64,000 nt of DNA from Bugulina stolonifera (Eukaryota > Bryozoa > Gymnolaemata > Cheilostomatida > Bugulidae): positions 6,066,733-6,130,732 of the forward strand of contig OW285188.1 in assembly GCA_935421135.1 (NCBI GenBank). The letters run 5' to 3'. The first letter of the stretch is position 1. Each line of letters starts with the position of its first letter. The notes under the pieces are model-generated. The model worked only from the letters and a program-made list of their open reading frames with translations, was not told the origin of the DNA and did no database searches. Made by a program: the position numbers and the translations under genes. This document shows positions 23,701-36,174 of this stretch, one piece after another.

Positions 23701-26695
23701 ACCAATTGGTGATCACCTCATAAACCAAGTCGGCGTTGTCAATAGGAGTTGTCCCCTCTTTTCATAATAGTCCGGGAAGTTACAAATTTTATTGAGTTGT
23801 CTACATGACCGGCACAATGAAAAACGCCAAAGAGCTTGTAGTCGAAACCTGTTTTTCAAACGGTCATATCTCTGGTATTAGGGCGATTTTAGACCTGAAA
23901 CTTGTGTCAAACTATTGCTGATGACTTTGCCCATAGATTTACACAAAGAATATTTGGCTAGCAAAAGTTGAGAAAAGTGTGTCATACCCTGGGAGAAAAA
24001 AAGAAGAGGAAGAGAAATTGGGAGAGGACAACTTCTTATTATGATCAATAGCTTATTAGTGCCCATGCATAGTGGAATAGCATAACCTCCACTGTGTTTG
24101 TCATATAATAGCTCTACCCCCCCACCCCCCCCCCACACACACACACACTCCTAGTGTTTATATAATATGACAGTTCAGACATCAGCAGATATTTAATTAT
24201 TGAACTATTGAGAGGGTGCATTGTTATTTTTTTTAAATTCGAGACAAAAAATTTCTGGGTCTTGTATAATTAGCTAAGCATTACGTTACCTTGTGCTATA
24301 TAAAATAGTAAATGTACATGATTTTATAGTATTATTATAAATATAGTATGCATTGACATACATGTAAATGTATATGACTACATAGGCAGGCTAAAGCGCT
24401 ACAAGTGATGTTGTTCAATGCATATCCGCGGCAGGATGCAAGTTGATGGTTTAAACTTTAAATCCTTCACATATCGCTAATATTACAGGGATGTTGAGGG
24501 GACCAGTGATATGATCAGTAGACCATTGACCTGTCTACTTGCATTAAGAAGTGACTTTATTGTGCAAACTAAATATGACGCTGTACTGTTTGTACACAGG
24601 GCACATCAAACAGATATAACAATGGACAGACTGGGTAATATGTGTAGATGATCCATAGAAAAGACATTTTCGGCAATAAATATTTGTGGATGCAATTATT
24701 TGATTGTAACATATTCCTAGCTTGTTTACAGGTTAAATTGCCAGAAAATATCTTGTATATTTAGCCAATAAGTCATTGTACTGCTATGAATGGCTGTGTG
24801 GGATGTGTTGGGTGGGATAGGTGCATTTATTGTAGGGGGACACGACTAACAATACTATCATTGTCATTAGAGTTGATACGATTGAGTAAGGTAAGTTAGT
24901 GTGTAAATTTAAGGTAGTAAAATGTATATCCAATATAAATCAGAGACAGTGGTCCATTGAATTGCTTACACATGATGGGCAGAGTTAATTAGCAGACAGT
25001 GTGCAAGTAATTAGCCAATACTCTCCTCTACATTAGTGTTGTCATGCAGAAGGAACTGATGCCAAGGTTAGCCTGTGATCTCTACCAGCAGAGAGAGCAG
25101 AAATTTAGGAGGAGGGTATAGAATAGCTTCCATTAATCATCCTGAAAGACTTGGTCCTAAGTTTAACATACAACAGACTTGGCTTCAAGCATCCAAAATA
25201 ATTGCTGCATTTGTTCATTACTGGTAGTACAAATTTGGTCAAGCTGGTGAAAATTTTGCACCCAAGCTATAAGGCAATGCAATGCTTGGAACCTAGGCTA
25301 CTCATAGAGAAGATCCACAGAAGACGTGCCAACATAGATTATGTTTATGATACCATTTTAGTGTCCTATAAAACACAACTCCATTAGAGTGCTAGTAGGC
25401 AGTACTACTTTGGGAATAGCTGTCACATACAATTATTCAGCCCTTGATACTGGTTGTTTGTGGTTCCAAACTTGAGTTACAATAAAACCACTGAATGAGC
25501 AGATGGTTTGTGACCTGATAGCTTTAGTAGGTAGTAAACAATAACACTGTCACATCAACACACTAAAAAGGAAGCTGTTGATCAAAAATACATTTTTTAC
25601 AACATTTAGTTGAATAATAACAATGAAGTTATTCCCTCTCCCTGATGAGTTAGTCTGAAAATCATGTAGGACTACATGTAGGACTACATGTATGTAGGTT
25701 ACTAGTATCGCTGATTGAATAGAATAAAAGTTATGATGTTATGCTTTTATATTGTAGTACAGACACATGTAGACTAACATTGAATTATAACAGAGCACAG
25801 GAGTTGTGTGTTCACTGATATGACAGAGTAGTCAAAGCATTATGTCAGACGTCTCGTGATTTGATCATGACAGAATACATTTTAGCTTCGAAACTGTCTA
25901 CAGTGTCTGTTAGTTAAACCCATATTATTGTTATGTAGTAAATCTATGTATGTAATGTACATGTAGGCCTATAGGCTATGTTGTAGCCCATAGACACCGT
26001 ATTTATATACAAGTTTGTAGGCTAATTATAAGCAGACATAAGCTTATTAGTTTCAAAGCAAAGAAGGAAATGATAAAATCCTATACATGTACATCCTATA
26101 CATATACACCCTACACATGTACATCCAAACACATTTAATTCCGACGCTATGCTACGTTACTTGAGTACACTTTTTGTCCAGAGTGAATGATCTCCCCTTC
26201 CACCATGTTTATTGAAAGGCTAACAAGGAAGTGATTATCATAGCCTGAGTATCTACCAGTTGTAACTATAGATATAATAATACTTGTATATTATTATACA
26301 TGTATATGATATATATCTGAGTTAGCATGAGAGTTAAAATAGTTGATCATGGGAAGGGTGGTGTGGGGGTTGGCTCAATTTATACCTACAAATCGACTCG
26401 TATTATAGTTTTGTATTTTTAGTCAGTTTTAGAATATTTTACCATAGCTTAGTTTTGGTAGTTATGAGAATGGGTTTTGTCTATAACATTTCTACATTTA
26501 GAACCTTATGATAGGACACCTAGCACGTGAAACCTGGTGAAGTAATGTCTGGTTAGAAAACCCACCCACCTGTTCAATACGCACACCTGGAGGAACCCAG
26601 GCATACTCCTCCAAAGCACAGCCACTATCATTGTCAGAAGTAGAGCCACACTGTCTCTGAAAGTCCGAGCAGAGTTTGCTCATGGTAGAGGTCAT
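11782..26695 (-). CDS. PRICKLE: Prickle homologue (PET domain + three LIM domains), four coding exons, 664 aa
   Basis: Minus-strand exons in order: 26695-26570 (exon itself begins at 26747), 15465-15214, 14502-14299, 13194-11782 (stop included). Splice sites are GT-AG and phases agree. Residues about 15-110 form the PET domain ([26 protein letters not shown]-like, [22 protein letters not shown]). LIM1 spans the exon 2/3 junction, which splits its first C-x2-C pair. LIM2 and LIM3 follow ([45 protein letters not shown]). The C-terminal region carries three proline-rich stretches ([25 protein letters not shown]), basic runs, then [10 protein letters not shown] and [12 protein letters not shown], which match the conserved Prickle C-terminal homology. 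It ends CPTQ, a CaaX-like box where vertebrate Prickle has CIIS. Prickle acts in planar cell polarity with Van Gogh and Dishevelled at the cortex. The first ATG could lie in an unseen upstream exon, since the first exon is open 5' of 26695. Confidence 0.95.
17463..17747 (+). repeat. Left arm of a 6.6-kb inverted-repeat pair in Prickle intron 1
   Basis: About 285 bp starting GCCATAGTGGCATGGGCAC and ending GCCGGTCATATAGACAAC. It is repeated in inverted orientation at 23796-24083 with only scattered differences. Weaker similarity continues about 60 bp inwards. Either these are long terminal repeats of one 6.6-kb element or two copies of one short family. Part of the outer end (GAGAGGACAACTT) recurs at about 54670. 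Confidence 0.85.
17748..23795. other. Sequence between the inverted repeats in Prickle intron 1
   Basis: About 6 kb without any recognisable exon or transposase. Two very AT-rich blocks (18350-19600 and 22980-23330) sit near the two inner ends, flanking a less biased middle (19600-22700). Small ORFs of 60-90 codons show no domain features. Confidence 0.5.
18897..19068. repeat. Foldback (hairpin) element, two arms of about 85 bp
   Basis: The sequence is an almost complete palindrome centred at about 18982 (GAGGATAATTATCCTC). The arms contain ATTTCAATGCTCATCC and its complement GGATGAGCATTGAAAT, then ACAAG/CTTGT, with few mismatches and no loop beyond a few bases. It lies inside the Prickle intron between the large inverted repeats. 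The transcript could fold as a long hairpin. Confidence 0.9.
23796..24083 (-). repeat. Right arm of the 6.6-kb inverted-repeat pair
   Basis: Inverted copy of 17463-17747. Its outer end reads GTGCCCATGCATAGTGGAATAG; its inner end is GTTGTCTACATGACCGGC. Identity to the left arm is high across the whole arm. Immediately outside is a C-rich/CA microsatellite. Confidence 0.85.
24116..24149 (+). repeat. Poly-C and CA microsatellite
   Basis: A run of C interrupted by single A, followed by (CA)n. Simple sequence with no evident role, adjacent to the right inverted-repeat arm. Confidence 0.9.
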
Positions 26696-26747
26696 CTCTG
26701 GTCCTCTGTGGGCATCAGCTGGACACTCGCAGTTCTGGCACACTCCT

Positions 26748-29700
26748 CTGTAACAGAACACAGAAGTGAATACATCTGGTGGGCTATGGAGACCAAAGTA
26801 TCTGGGGGCCATGTTCCTAAGTGGAACGGATGAAGTGGACACACTGTACCCACTTCATTTCTGGGTAATTTCCATTACAATGAATAGGCTCAGGTTTAGA
26901 GGTGGTTAAACTAAGTTTATCCTCAATGTATCTTCACTTCACTGCTTATAAAATATCACCTGCTGTAGCAACAGCTAATTTCCAAAAGCCACAATGTCAA
27001 TTTTGAAAAATGAAATTCTATGATTGTATATGACAGAGAAATTTACCAAATCCCAGAACAGTCCAAAAATAGATAGATAGGTCATCACTATAATACATGT
27101 AACTTGTTATAGCAAACTGTTATTATATAACTTGTCATAGTAGGATACATATTACTGTTCATGCTTCAGTATGACTTGTTCCAAGTAAATTTTTTGTCAA
27201 TTATTTTCCATGCTATATTGGATGTATGTCAGCATTCTATACTATTGCAGGCTAATAGAAATATACAGACTCATACACAACAATGATCGCTGTCAGCATA
27301 AACAGCTGCCACAGCCCTGGGTATCTGAGACTGCATGCTGCACATCTATTCACCTGTACATAATTGTAACTCACGGTTATTGACTGAGATTTCAAATCTC
27401 TTACACTCAGTAGCTTGTTCAATAGCCAAGTGTTGGTTTTACTATACAAAGAACAAATATAAATTTTTAAATGCCTACCATCTGCTCTTCTAGCAAACAG
27501 TAGGATGTGTGAGCATGTTCCATTCATCAAACATGAAATTTCTGTTATTATTTAAATTTGTTGTCTTCACAACATATGCTCTTCAATTAAATAATTAATA
27601 TTTGACACCAATTACACTGCCACTATGTGGGTACAATAGCAAATTACAAGCTTCAACCTAGAATTTAATTTCAATGTTAAATGACTTGAATAACTAATAG
27701 CCTGATCCCTGTGATATTTTAGTAAACTGTGTAGCTAACTACATGCATTAGCCTGTGAGTATTGTGGAGAATCATTAGACAGAGTGGGTAGAGGGAGGGG
27801 GTCTAGTAGAACCCAAGATTATCTTCACGCAAATTATGATTTGGTTATCAATAATAATAGACTAGTAGAACACTATTATGTAATACTGCTCTATTGTGTC
27901 TTCATGAGTGTCAACTTCAGAGTTGCAGCAACAGCTCTTACTTTCACTAAAATTTGTTTTGGAACAAGAGCTACTTTATATTACACTGTAGGCTTCAATT
28001 GCATAACCAGTGCCTACTTATTTATGCTGAGCCTACTTTTCTAACCAAATCCTATACCGAATAAACCACTCATGAATAAACAACAGATTACATAAAATAT
28101 TCAATAATTAGACCAGATAATTACTGACAATCAGACCTGTTGAAATGTCTTCTGCAACTCCTATAACCCAAAATTCATCACATCATATGCCCTTCTCAAT
28201 TATTCAATACATGGAAAGCTATATTACTTGACCTAAGGCTATGTGTATATTTGTGTGCGAATCACTTCTGGCCCTGAGTAGTCTAGCATCTGTAAGTTAC
28301 TAAGTAAGAGTAATGTAAATATACAGTAAATGTTTATATATATATCATAGTACTGTTAATTACCCCTTAGTAAAGGCAGCCATCACCCTTAGCTATTAGT
28401 CTTACTTTATAATAGTAGATGGCACATAATTCAGTTATCATAGTTATTACTATGGCAAATTAAAGGAAACACCCCAGTGAGCCAAGCTCTCTCCTGACAG
28501 GAAGTGGTGTATTACATCTGACCAATCAAAGGGGTTTAGGTGCCCACAGTCTTAATTAGATCACACTTGTGATCACGAGTTGATTACTACTCTTTTTGAG
28601 TTCACTGATTGTGATATTTTGTGATTTTATTCCACTTCCCTCTTCAATAGTTTACAATCTTATGTAACGCTTTACCTTTCTGCACTATCAGGGTGCTTCC
28701 TCCTGATAAATTTAATATGTTGGTTGAACATCAATTAACAGATGTCATAATCGCATTGATGTCTCCTGAGTTTGGCCTCTTCTAGAGGACACAAACTTAA
28801 AAGATTTGAGAGAATCCAAATTTATACCATGCAAAGGAATTTATCTCCAGGTGTTGCATGTCAAAATACTATAACATAGGACCTGCAAGTTTTGTACTAC
28901 AACAAACAGTACTTTTGTAGTAGTTTGTTAGCCTGTTTGCATCATTTTATGTACTCTGAAATGCTCACACTAACTTATGTTTAGTGTGATCTATACACGG
29001 TATATTATGATATCTCAGATTTTTCCACAAGTGTTCAGAGCTGCCCTTCAGCCTACTGTGCGCAGGTATGCACCAGGTACCTCTGCTAGTGTAACATGAT
29101 TACCTGTACCTGCAGGGCTAGATCTCAGTCTTTATACAGAGAGAAGTCAAGAGAAAGACATTAACATAGCCTAAGGCACTCAAACTATGAGTAGACAAGC
29201 AGTGAATGTTATGAAACACAATCCGAGAGTCAAATATCCTCGAGGAAAAATGTGTGACTAACCCATCTCATAGATTATAGGGCCTTATCTAATGCCTTCA
29301 AGCCCAACAAATATGAGGTTTAGATTGATTGATTCTGTAGCTAACATTATTTATGGCTGCAGTAGATTGTCATCTGATACCTGACCTGGACATGCTCTGC
29401 ACTATAACCTAACATTAGGGATTTAAATAATGCTTTTGGTTTTACAGGAAATTCCAATGAACACAATCTAAATTATAAAACCATTTGTAGAACTGGAGCA
29501 AAGAGATGTGGAGATGAGCAGGATTCCTGTCATGGTGGGAATTTTATGGGAGCTCAGCTAGGTTCTGTAAAAGGTCAGACAGAAGATCTAAAATTGGGGC
29601 TGGTAGGGTAGAGGGACCTTCCTTCACTGCTAGAGTACACCTGAAGATAAATCTACACCTGTCAATATTATCTGCTTTATGAATCAGTAATAAGGTTTGA

Positions 29701-32700
29701 AGAGAATGTCTATTGTTAGTGCTAATTGCATTTACATAATAATGACATTGGGTTGAAAAGCGTAATTTATCAGTGGGCCCATTATTTGAACAAGTTAGGA
29801 TTAGAAAGAAGGCTCACTTGAACACTAACACAAAACATGAGTTAATAAAATGTATATGTTATTTAGTTAGATGGAAGGGGAACTGGAAATATCAGGCAGT
29901 TAATCGGTGAGGTAGGCTCCTTTAAAGCTAAGTTGAATTATACAATACATTGAATTCTTGTTGCTCACAGAAAATCAGTACTTTATATTTCACAAATCTC
30001 TACGTCAGTTTATGGTCTGAACAATGGGGCCCTGTTTTCATAATGATATTTATCTCATAACCCAAACACTAGTACCTATATTCTACCGTCGGAGTGTATA
30101 ATACATCATGTTAGTCAATGGCTTAGATTTACAGAGTGGTGGACTTGAGAAAGCAAGCTAGCCTTGGTACCACTCTCCCCAACCAGTTGTGCAAGTATTC
30201 TTGCCATGAACATATAAGCCTATTTAGTAGTACAAATTTTACTCTAAGGTTGAAATCAAAGACTCAGGAGTGAAGGAGTAGCCTACATGAACGCTGTGGG
30301 TAAAACTCATAGATAATTATGATATTACATCTATGATGAAGCTGGTCGGTAACGAAAGAACTAGACCCTACATATCTCCTGCTTATAGGGATGGGATGGG
30401 CATAGGATTAAGGGCTATGACTTGCCTTTATATTTATAACAGATTGTGTTTCTACTTCGCTGTGGTCCACGGAAATTATGTCAAAAACTTTAGGCAGCCA
30501 GCAGTCACCTTCATTGTGTTCTTTATTATGTAATCACAGATTTCCATGGCCCAAGGCATGGCTTGCATACAACCACGCACTGCAATAGATCTACACTGTA
30601 CAGACTTACCTCCAGCTGCTATGTTCTGTATATCCAGCGCATTGTGTACATTTCACACAGTTTTGTGTATGTACCTGGTGACCAGCCTTATCCAGGAGCC
30701 CCTGTTGCTCCTCCAACTCTATTTCATTCATGCTGCCAGTTTCTCAACCAATCACCTGTAGAATATGAAGATGCTAGTCAGCTGATACAAACATATGACA
30801 CACCAACATGTCATATACAACTTAAATTACATATACATATGTGTCATTTGATTTTTGATCTTGCATACTGAATTATGATGTTGCATCAATATTGATAATG
30901 ATATTGTTTACCAACAATTTGTTTCCCATAGTCTTATTCTACATGTACATAGTAGGCCTGTAAGAAGACAGAAATCTCAGTAGAGATATGATAAGCAAGC
31001 ACTGACTCTGCCTATCAGAGGCATGTGGTTGTTGCCAGTCAGTGACAGGTTGTGGTCTGGTGCTTGCTTGATTGTTTAGCTTTCACTGCCCAGTTATCTG
31101 CATGTTGTATCTGTCTGTATTTACACATGCACTAATCTATGTCATTGCTAGCTACTGCCTTCATGTTGAGAATAAGAGAATTGTACTGGGCTACTGTATA
31201 AGATCTATCATAAGTGATCTATTTCCTATTCTCTCTGTAAAATTAAATGCAAAACCCAAAGGTCTCAAGTATTTATTTGTGTATATCAACGAAAATATCA
31301 TATGAATGTGTTACAAATAAACCTGAAAATTCCCTGCAGGCTTTGGCTTGGCTATTACTTGCATGTAATTATTAATTAAGAGCATTATGTTAAACTTTTT
31401 AAACACTTTGGTAAAATAGTTACCCAAAACTAACAGTAAATTTTTCAACTTGAGGCAGGATCCTAAAATATAATGTTATGCATCATGTAATGCCATGAAC
31501 ATAGGTATGCATGTATACAATGTATGACATGTTGGTGTAAATAATAAAATAATATATCAATGAATCTTACCTCATCTGCAGTAACACTAAACACAAGAAG
31601 GTAATATCCTCTAGCTGCTTCTGTTTGGGTATAATCCAGTATTTAACCAATACAATACCTGAGCCCAGTACCCATTTGTTCACATTACTAAACTGCTGCT
31701 TTTGGTTTATTGTACATTTGGGCCAAGTGCAGGCCTTTTACATGATTGGTTACTTTTGTTCTAGGCTCCACCTTTCACTTCAGTAGGAAGTTGCCTACTC
31801 TTGTTCTAAGCTTTAACAAGGGTTTGACAACTCCTAGTTGCAAAGTAAAGAGAGTACAATACATACAGAAAGGGGCATGTTTGCCAAGTTTCATAAGCAT
31901 TTATTTGGATACAGAAGCCAATGACATTGTAAGGTTCTATGTTTTTAAGAAATGTCAACTGGAAAAGCTTTATATGTAGGTATCCCTTTGTTCTTTTTAA
32001 AGGGAAGCCCACGGGTACATTTTATATGCAAGTTGGTTTATTATAGATCCAGGCTTTCTACATGAAATGTGTATAGATAAAATCTACATATATATATTTT
32101 ATTTATTGCTGTTACAAATTAGTTTTCTAGTATAGTGCGCCAATCCTCAGACCAATGTTTGCTTACACAGTGTAGTCAGTGTATATAAAGGCACTGGAAT
32201 ATTACATGAGCATGTGCATATTTACTCAGATTTTTAGTGACATGCATGTGGAATGATTTATACATGTCATTTACAACATGTACAGCAGTATAATGTAAGT
32301 TGTCTCCTCTCATTCCTTATAATGTATAATTATATGCCACATGAAAGAGATGAAAACTTCACACTAATAAATAATAGAACCTGTTTACAGCATGAAGGTC
32401 CTAACATTTTGGTAAAAATATCATGGTAATGTGGTATTATGTAGTTTGCACAACTGTAGCAATAGTAGGATGATAGGCCAATAACCAAAGTGTTGAACAC
32501 ATTGATACAGAAATGATCTCAGTTAGAAACGAGAAATGCAGATTTGTATTCATTACTTTTATTTATAATTTGACTCACTAGAAGATAGACCACTCGCCAT
32601 TACAGTTTATAGCTGCACAAAATATAGATACTGTTATCTTTTTGATTGTGATATAAAACAATATAGGTATATAGCTAAAACAAATATACAATATATCATT

Positions 32701-33193
32701 TTGATTGTGATAAAAAGCAATATAGTAATAAGTGTAGAGTTATACAAGAAGAAATTTAGCTAGTACTCAGTATTTTGTTTCTAAAAATATAATTAATTGC
32801 TGGAGTTCACTGTTAGAAAGGATGATTATAAAATTAAATACTAACCAAAATCATAACAAACAACAACAAATATCCTGCAAAGCAGAAAGAACTGTACTAA
32901 AACTATACACTGTATATACATACATGTAAATCAACTAACTTTGTATATGCTAGGCAGGCTAAATAAAAATACTTCATTCTAAAACATTTGGGCTATGTTA
33001 AATATGTAGAAATATCTCATGACCACATCGTTTATTCTGCACACTAGACAATACGAATATATCATTATAATGGTCACACATATCTCTACAGGCACACTAA
33101 AGTAGCACTTGGCCTGACTTCCCTTAGGACATCCTTGCACTAAATATACAAAAAGTGTTATTGTTAGGTTATAGCAATGATAATATACATAAA
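26748..33193. other. Region 5' of the first recognised Prickle exon, no gene recognised
   Basis: The first recognised Prickle exon starts at 26747 after a good acceptor site, so at least one further 5' exon (probably untranslated) must lie upstream here or beyond. I could not identify it. Small ORFs (for example 27784-28044, 30546-30871, 31746-31979) have no domain, codon or splice evidence. Confidence 0.55.
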
Positions 33194-34148
33194 CAAGGGT
33201 CGATCCAAAAGTTCCAGGACAGGTTTGATAATTTTTCAACCATTAATGCTATTTTGCTAATTTTTTGCACAGGTGTTGCCATAGGTGTTTTGTGCTCAAT
33301 TTTAAAATCATGAAATGTTCTCTACTATATAGCCCAAGATTTTGAGCAAAATGTCAAGGTCGATTTTCTGGAAAAAAATTTTTTTAATCATGAAAAACGG
33401 CAAATTTTACAGTACAAAGGAGTGCTGTTAGATTTTATTCAAAGCTTGGAACAAATGCTGGTGAAATCCATCAAATGATGCAAGAGGCTTATTGAGAACA
33501 ATGGTTAAGCAGGAGGAAGGTGTTTGAATGGTTTATTTAGGGGGTTCAAAGAAGGGAGAGAATCAGTGGAAGATGACAATTGCAGTGGAAGAACAGTCTC
33601 AGATAGGAATGATGACAGGGTGGATCTGGTGAGAGAAAAATTCTTGCTGACCGCTGATTGAACAACAGGGAACTTTCTGTGATGCTTGACATGGGTTATG
33701 GAACTTTTGAAAAATTATTTGGGAATGAAGTGAGTTTGTGCAAGATTTGCTAACAGATGAGCAAAATCAATGCTGGATTTCAGCAAGTTATGAAATATTG
33801 GAAGCAATCGGCGAAGACGCAAAATTTTTGGAAAGGTTAATTGCTGGTTATGAGTGTTGGATATAGTCTTATAGGTCTCCCTAGTATCCATTCCAAGCTT
33901 TGGATAAAATCTAACAGCAGTCCTTTGTTCTGTAAAATTTGCCGTTTTTCATGATTAAAAAAATTTTTTTCCAGAAAATCGACCTTGACATTTTGCTCAA
34001 AATCTTGGGCTATATAGTAGAGAACATTTCATGATTTTAAAATTGAGCACAAAACACCTATGGCAACATCTGTGCAAAAAATTAGTAGGATAGCATTAAT
34101 GGTTGAAAAATTATCAAACCTGTCCTGGAACTTTTGGATCGACCCTTG
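33194..34148. mobile_element. Mariner/Tc1-type relic with 257-bp terminal inverted repeats
   Basis: The outer ends are CAAGGGTCGATCCAAAAGTT and its exact complement. Arms run 33194-33450 and 33892-34148 and are almost identical. The roughly 440-bp middle is a broken plus-strand transposase fragment: GEIHQMMQEAY, SRRKVFEWF, GRESVEDD and GRTVSDRND-like segments match the N-terminal helix-turn-helix region of mariner-type (SETMAR-like) transposases, followed by LTDEQK-like and GYE-W remnants. Stops and frameshifts interrupt it. The 3' flank is TA; the 5' flank is AA, so the expected TA duplication is half preserved. Confidence 0.9.
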
Positions 34149-34182
34149 TAGGCCTACATATTATAATTACATATTATCATTA

Positions 34183-34451
34183 GGTGTCTTCGCGACCTGA
34201 ACTTCAGTCCCAGGCTGATTTACAAAAATATTTTCCGGCACACATCCGTCACAGGGTCGCGAACACACCGGCCTGGGCCAAAAGCAAAATCCTCATTTCT
34301 GCGCGAAGAAATCAGGTGTGCCGATGAGCTAGGGATGGCTTCGTCCGGCCAAGCAAAATCCTAGGCCAATAGCCTTTCTGGCTTTGGTCGGACAGCCATC
34401 TTGTAAATTTTATTTGCGACCCGGGTCCGTCCAAGAGGTCGCGAAGACACC
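34183..34451. mobile_element. Complete 269-bp MITE with GGTGTCTTCGCGACC terminal repeats (copy B)
   Basis: Perfect 15-bp terminal inverted repeats flanked by TA on both sides (34181-34182 and 34452-34453), consistent with TA target-site duplication. Much richer in G+C than its surroundings and has no coding capacity. Relatives lie at 9998-10174 and 37463-37718. Confidence 0.92.
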
Positions 34452-34862
34452 TATTGGTTATAGTGTCATGCGTAGATGTAGATGATAACATAGTATAAAT
34501 GAACCTATGAAATGCAGCAGCAACATCAGCAGGTTCGGATCCCAATCAGGGACCAGTATTATCATGAACACAAAACAAACTCCTTGCATAGAGAACATCA
34601 TAAAAAATGTGACTAATATGTTGGAGTCGTGTTACCTTTTTTTCTTTCCACACAACAAAAGACATACATGTACATATACCTTTAGCATGGCGATGGTGTA
34701 CATTGTACGCAATATTTCTGATATCAAATCGCTTGTCTACCTTGGTCATAAGTTCAACACCTCAATTCACAGGACAAACCAGGTTGTCTGAATTATTCAA
34801 AAATATCTCTTTGATAGTTTCATGTTATTTTCTAATAATGCATCCAGGTCGGTCCCAAGTTC

Positions 34863-35772
34863 CAGAGCTGGGTTCAAGTCATAGAAGTGACTTGACTTGC
34901 TAAGTCAAGTCAAGCCACAAGTCGACTTGACTTGGACTTGCCAACATGTTGACTTGACTTGACTTTGACTCACACATCAATGTGACTTGACTTGGACACA
35001 CGAATGACTTGTGACTTTGACTTGGGTTCTGCCATGTCAATGTGGTGGATAAAAATTTTGTGCAGTGTATAGCCAAGATTGAAAAAGGTCTCAATTGTCT
35101 ACCTATTCATCATTTTTACTTCATTAGTGCTACTAGCTGCATTTAGAGTATATCAAGGTTAGCTATGAGGATACACACCAAATGCAACATCTAGGCTGTG
35201 TACACGTTAGACTACACAGTGCATAGTCACAAGTACACACAGTGTAAGTAGTGTAAGTATAGTGTAAGTGTGGTGTAAGTAGTGAATACAATGCATAGTG
35301 CAGATATTAGTTAACTACTCCAATATGTAGACTGGAATTGCAGGACTGGCCAGTGGACACTGTGTAGTCTGTACTGTACCATGTGCTGTTTATATGCTAT
35401 GTAACACTGTATCACCGTTACTAATATATAATACTACATGTACATGACCAGTCTCAACCGTAGTGCCAATATTACTACATATAGAGACTAGTTGCGATAA
35501 TTGTATAACATACATGCCCAGCTACACCTTGGCATATTTTTTCACGCGTTGGAATGTCTACTAAAAGAAAAAAAGTAGTGATGGTTTAGAAAATGTAATA
35601 TTTTTGAAGTTGCATTTCGATTTGCAAGTAGCCAAGTCGACTTCGACTTGACTTGCGACTTGCATGACGGCTGACTTTACTTGAGGCAGCACTGACTTGA
35701 CTTGGAATTGACTCCAAAATTTTATAAATGACTTGACTTGTTGACTTGAAGTCCGACTTGGACCCAACTCTG
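34863..35772. mobile_element. hAT-type non-autonomous element with GACTTG-rich subterminal arrays
   Basis: The ends read CAGAGCTGGGTTCAAGTC and, inverted, CAGAGTTGGGTCCAAGTC, which fit the CAGNGNTGGG consensus of hAT terminal repeats. Just inside both ends are about 170 bp packed with direct and inverted GACTTG/CAAGTC words (34880-35040 and 35625-35765). Such subterminal hexamer arrays are typical transposase-binding sites in hAT elements. The middle (35050-35620) has no transposase sequence. An 8-bp duplication is not clear (CCAAGTTC versus CGGCAAGT). Confidence 0.85.
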
Positions 35773-36174
35773 CGGCAAGTACTAATCAGATACTTGTCGT
35801 TTTGTCCCACTAGAACCACAGAAAATGTTACGCTATATTCACTCCTACTCCAAGGAAACCATCTTGTGAACACAGAGCAAAGAGTAAATATTCTCCAAAA
35901 GATCATAAAAAATTTAGCATATGATTGAATGGGGACAGAAATTGCGTCTTACAGAGTATAGCATTAGGCTCCGCCCATTATGATGCAAATTGTCAACTGG
36001 CTTTCGACCTACCTACTACCGAATTTTTGTGCTAAATATTTTAAAAACATCAAATTATTTTTACTTGAGCTATATTATGATTGTGTACTACCAGAACACC
36101 CATTTAACACTATATACTGATGAACATAGTCAAAAACTATGGATCGGTAAAAAGATACAATGATTTTATAGTAA

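Noticed and set aside
31746..32012. Overlapping ORFs on both strands
   Set aside because: No splice sites, domains or codon pattern; typical chance ORFs in this composition.
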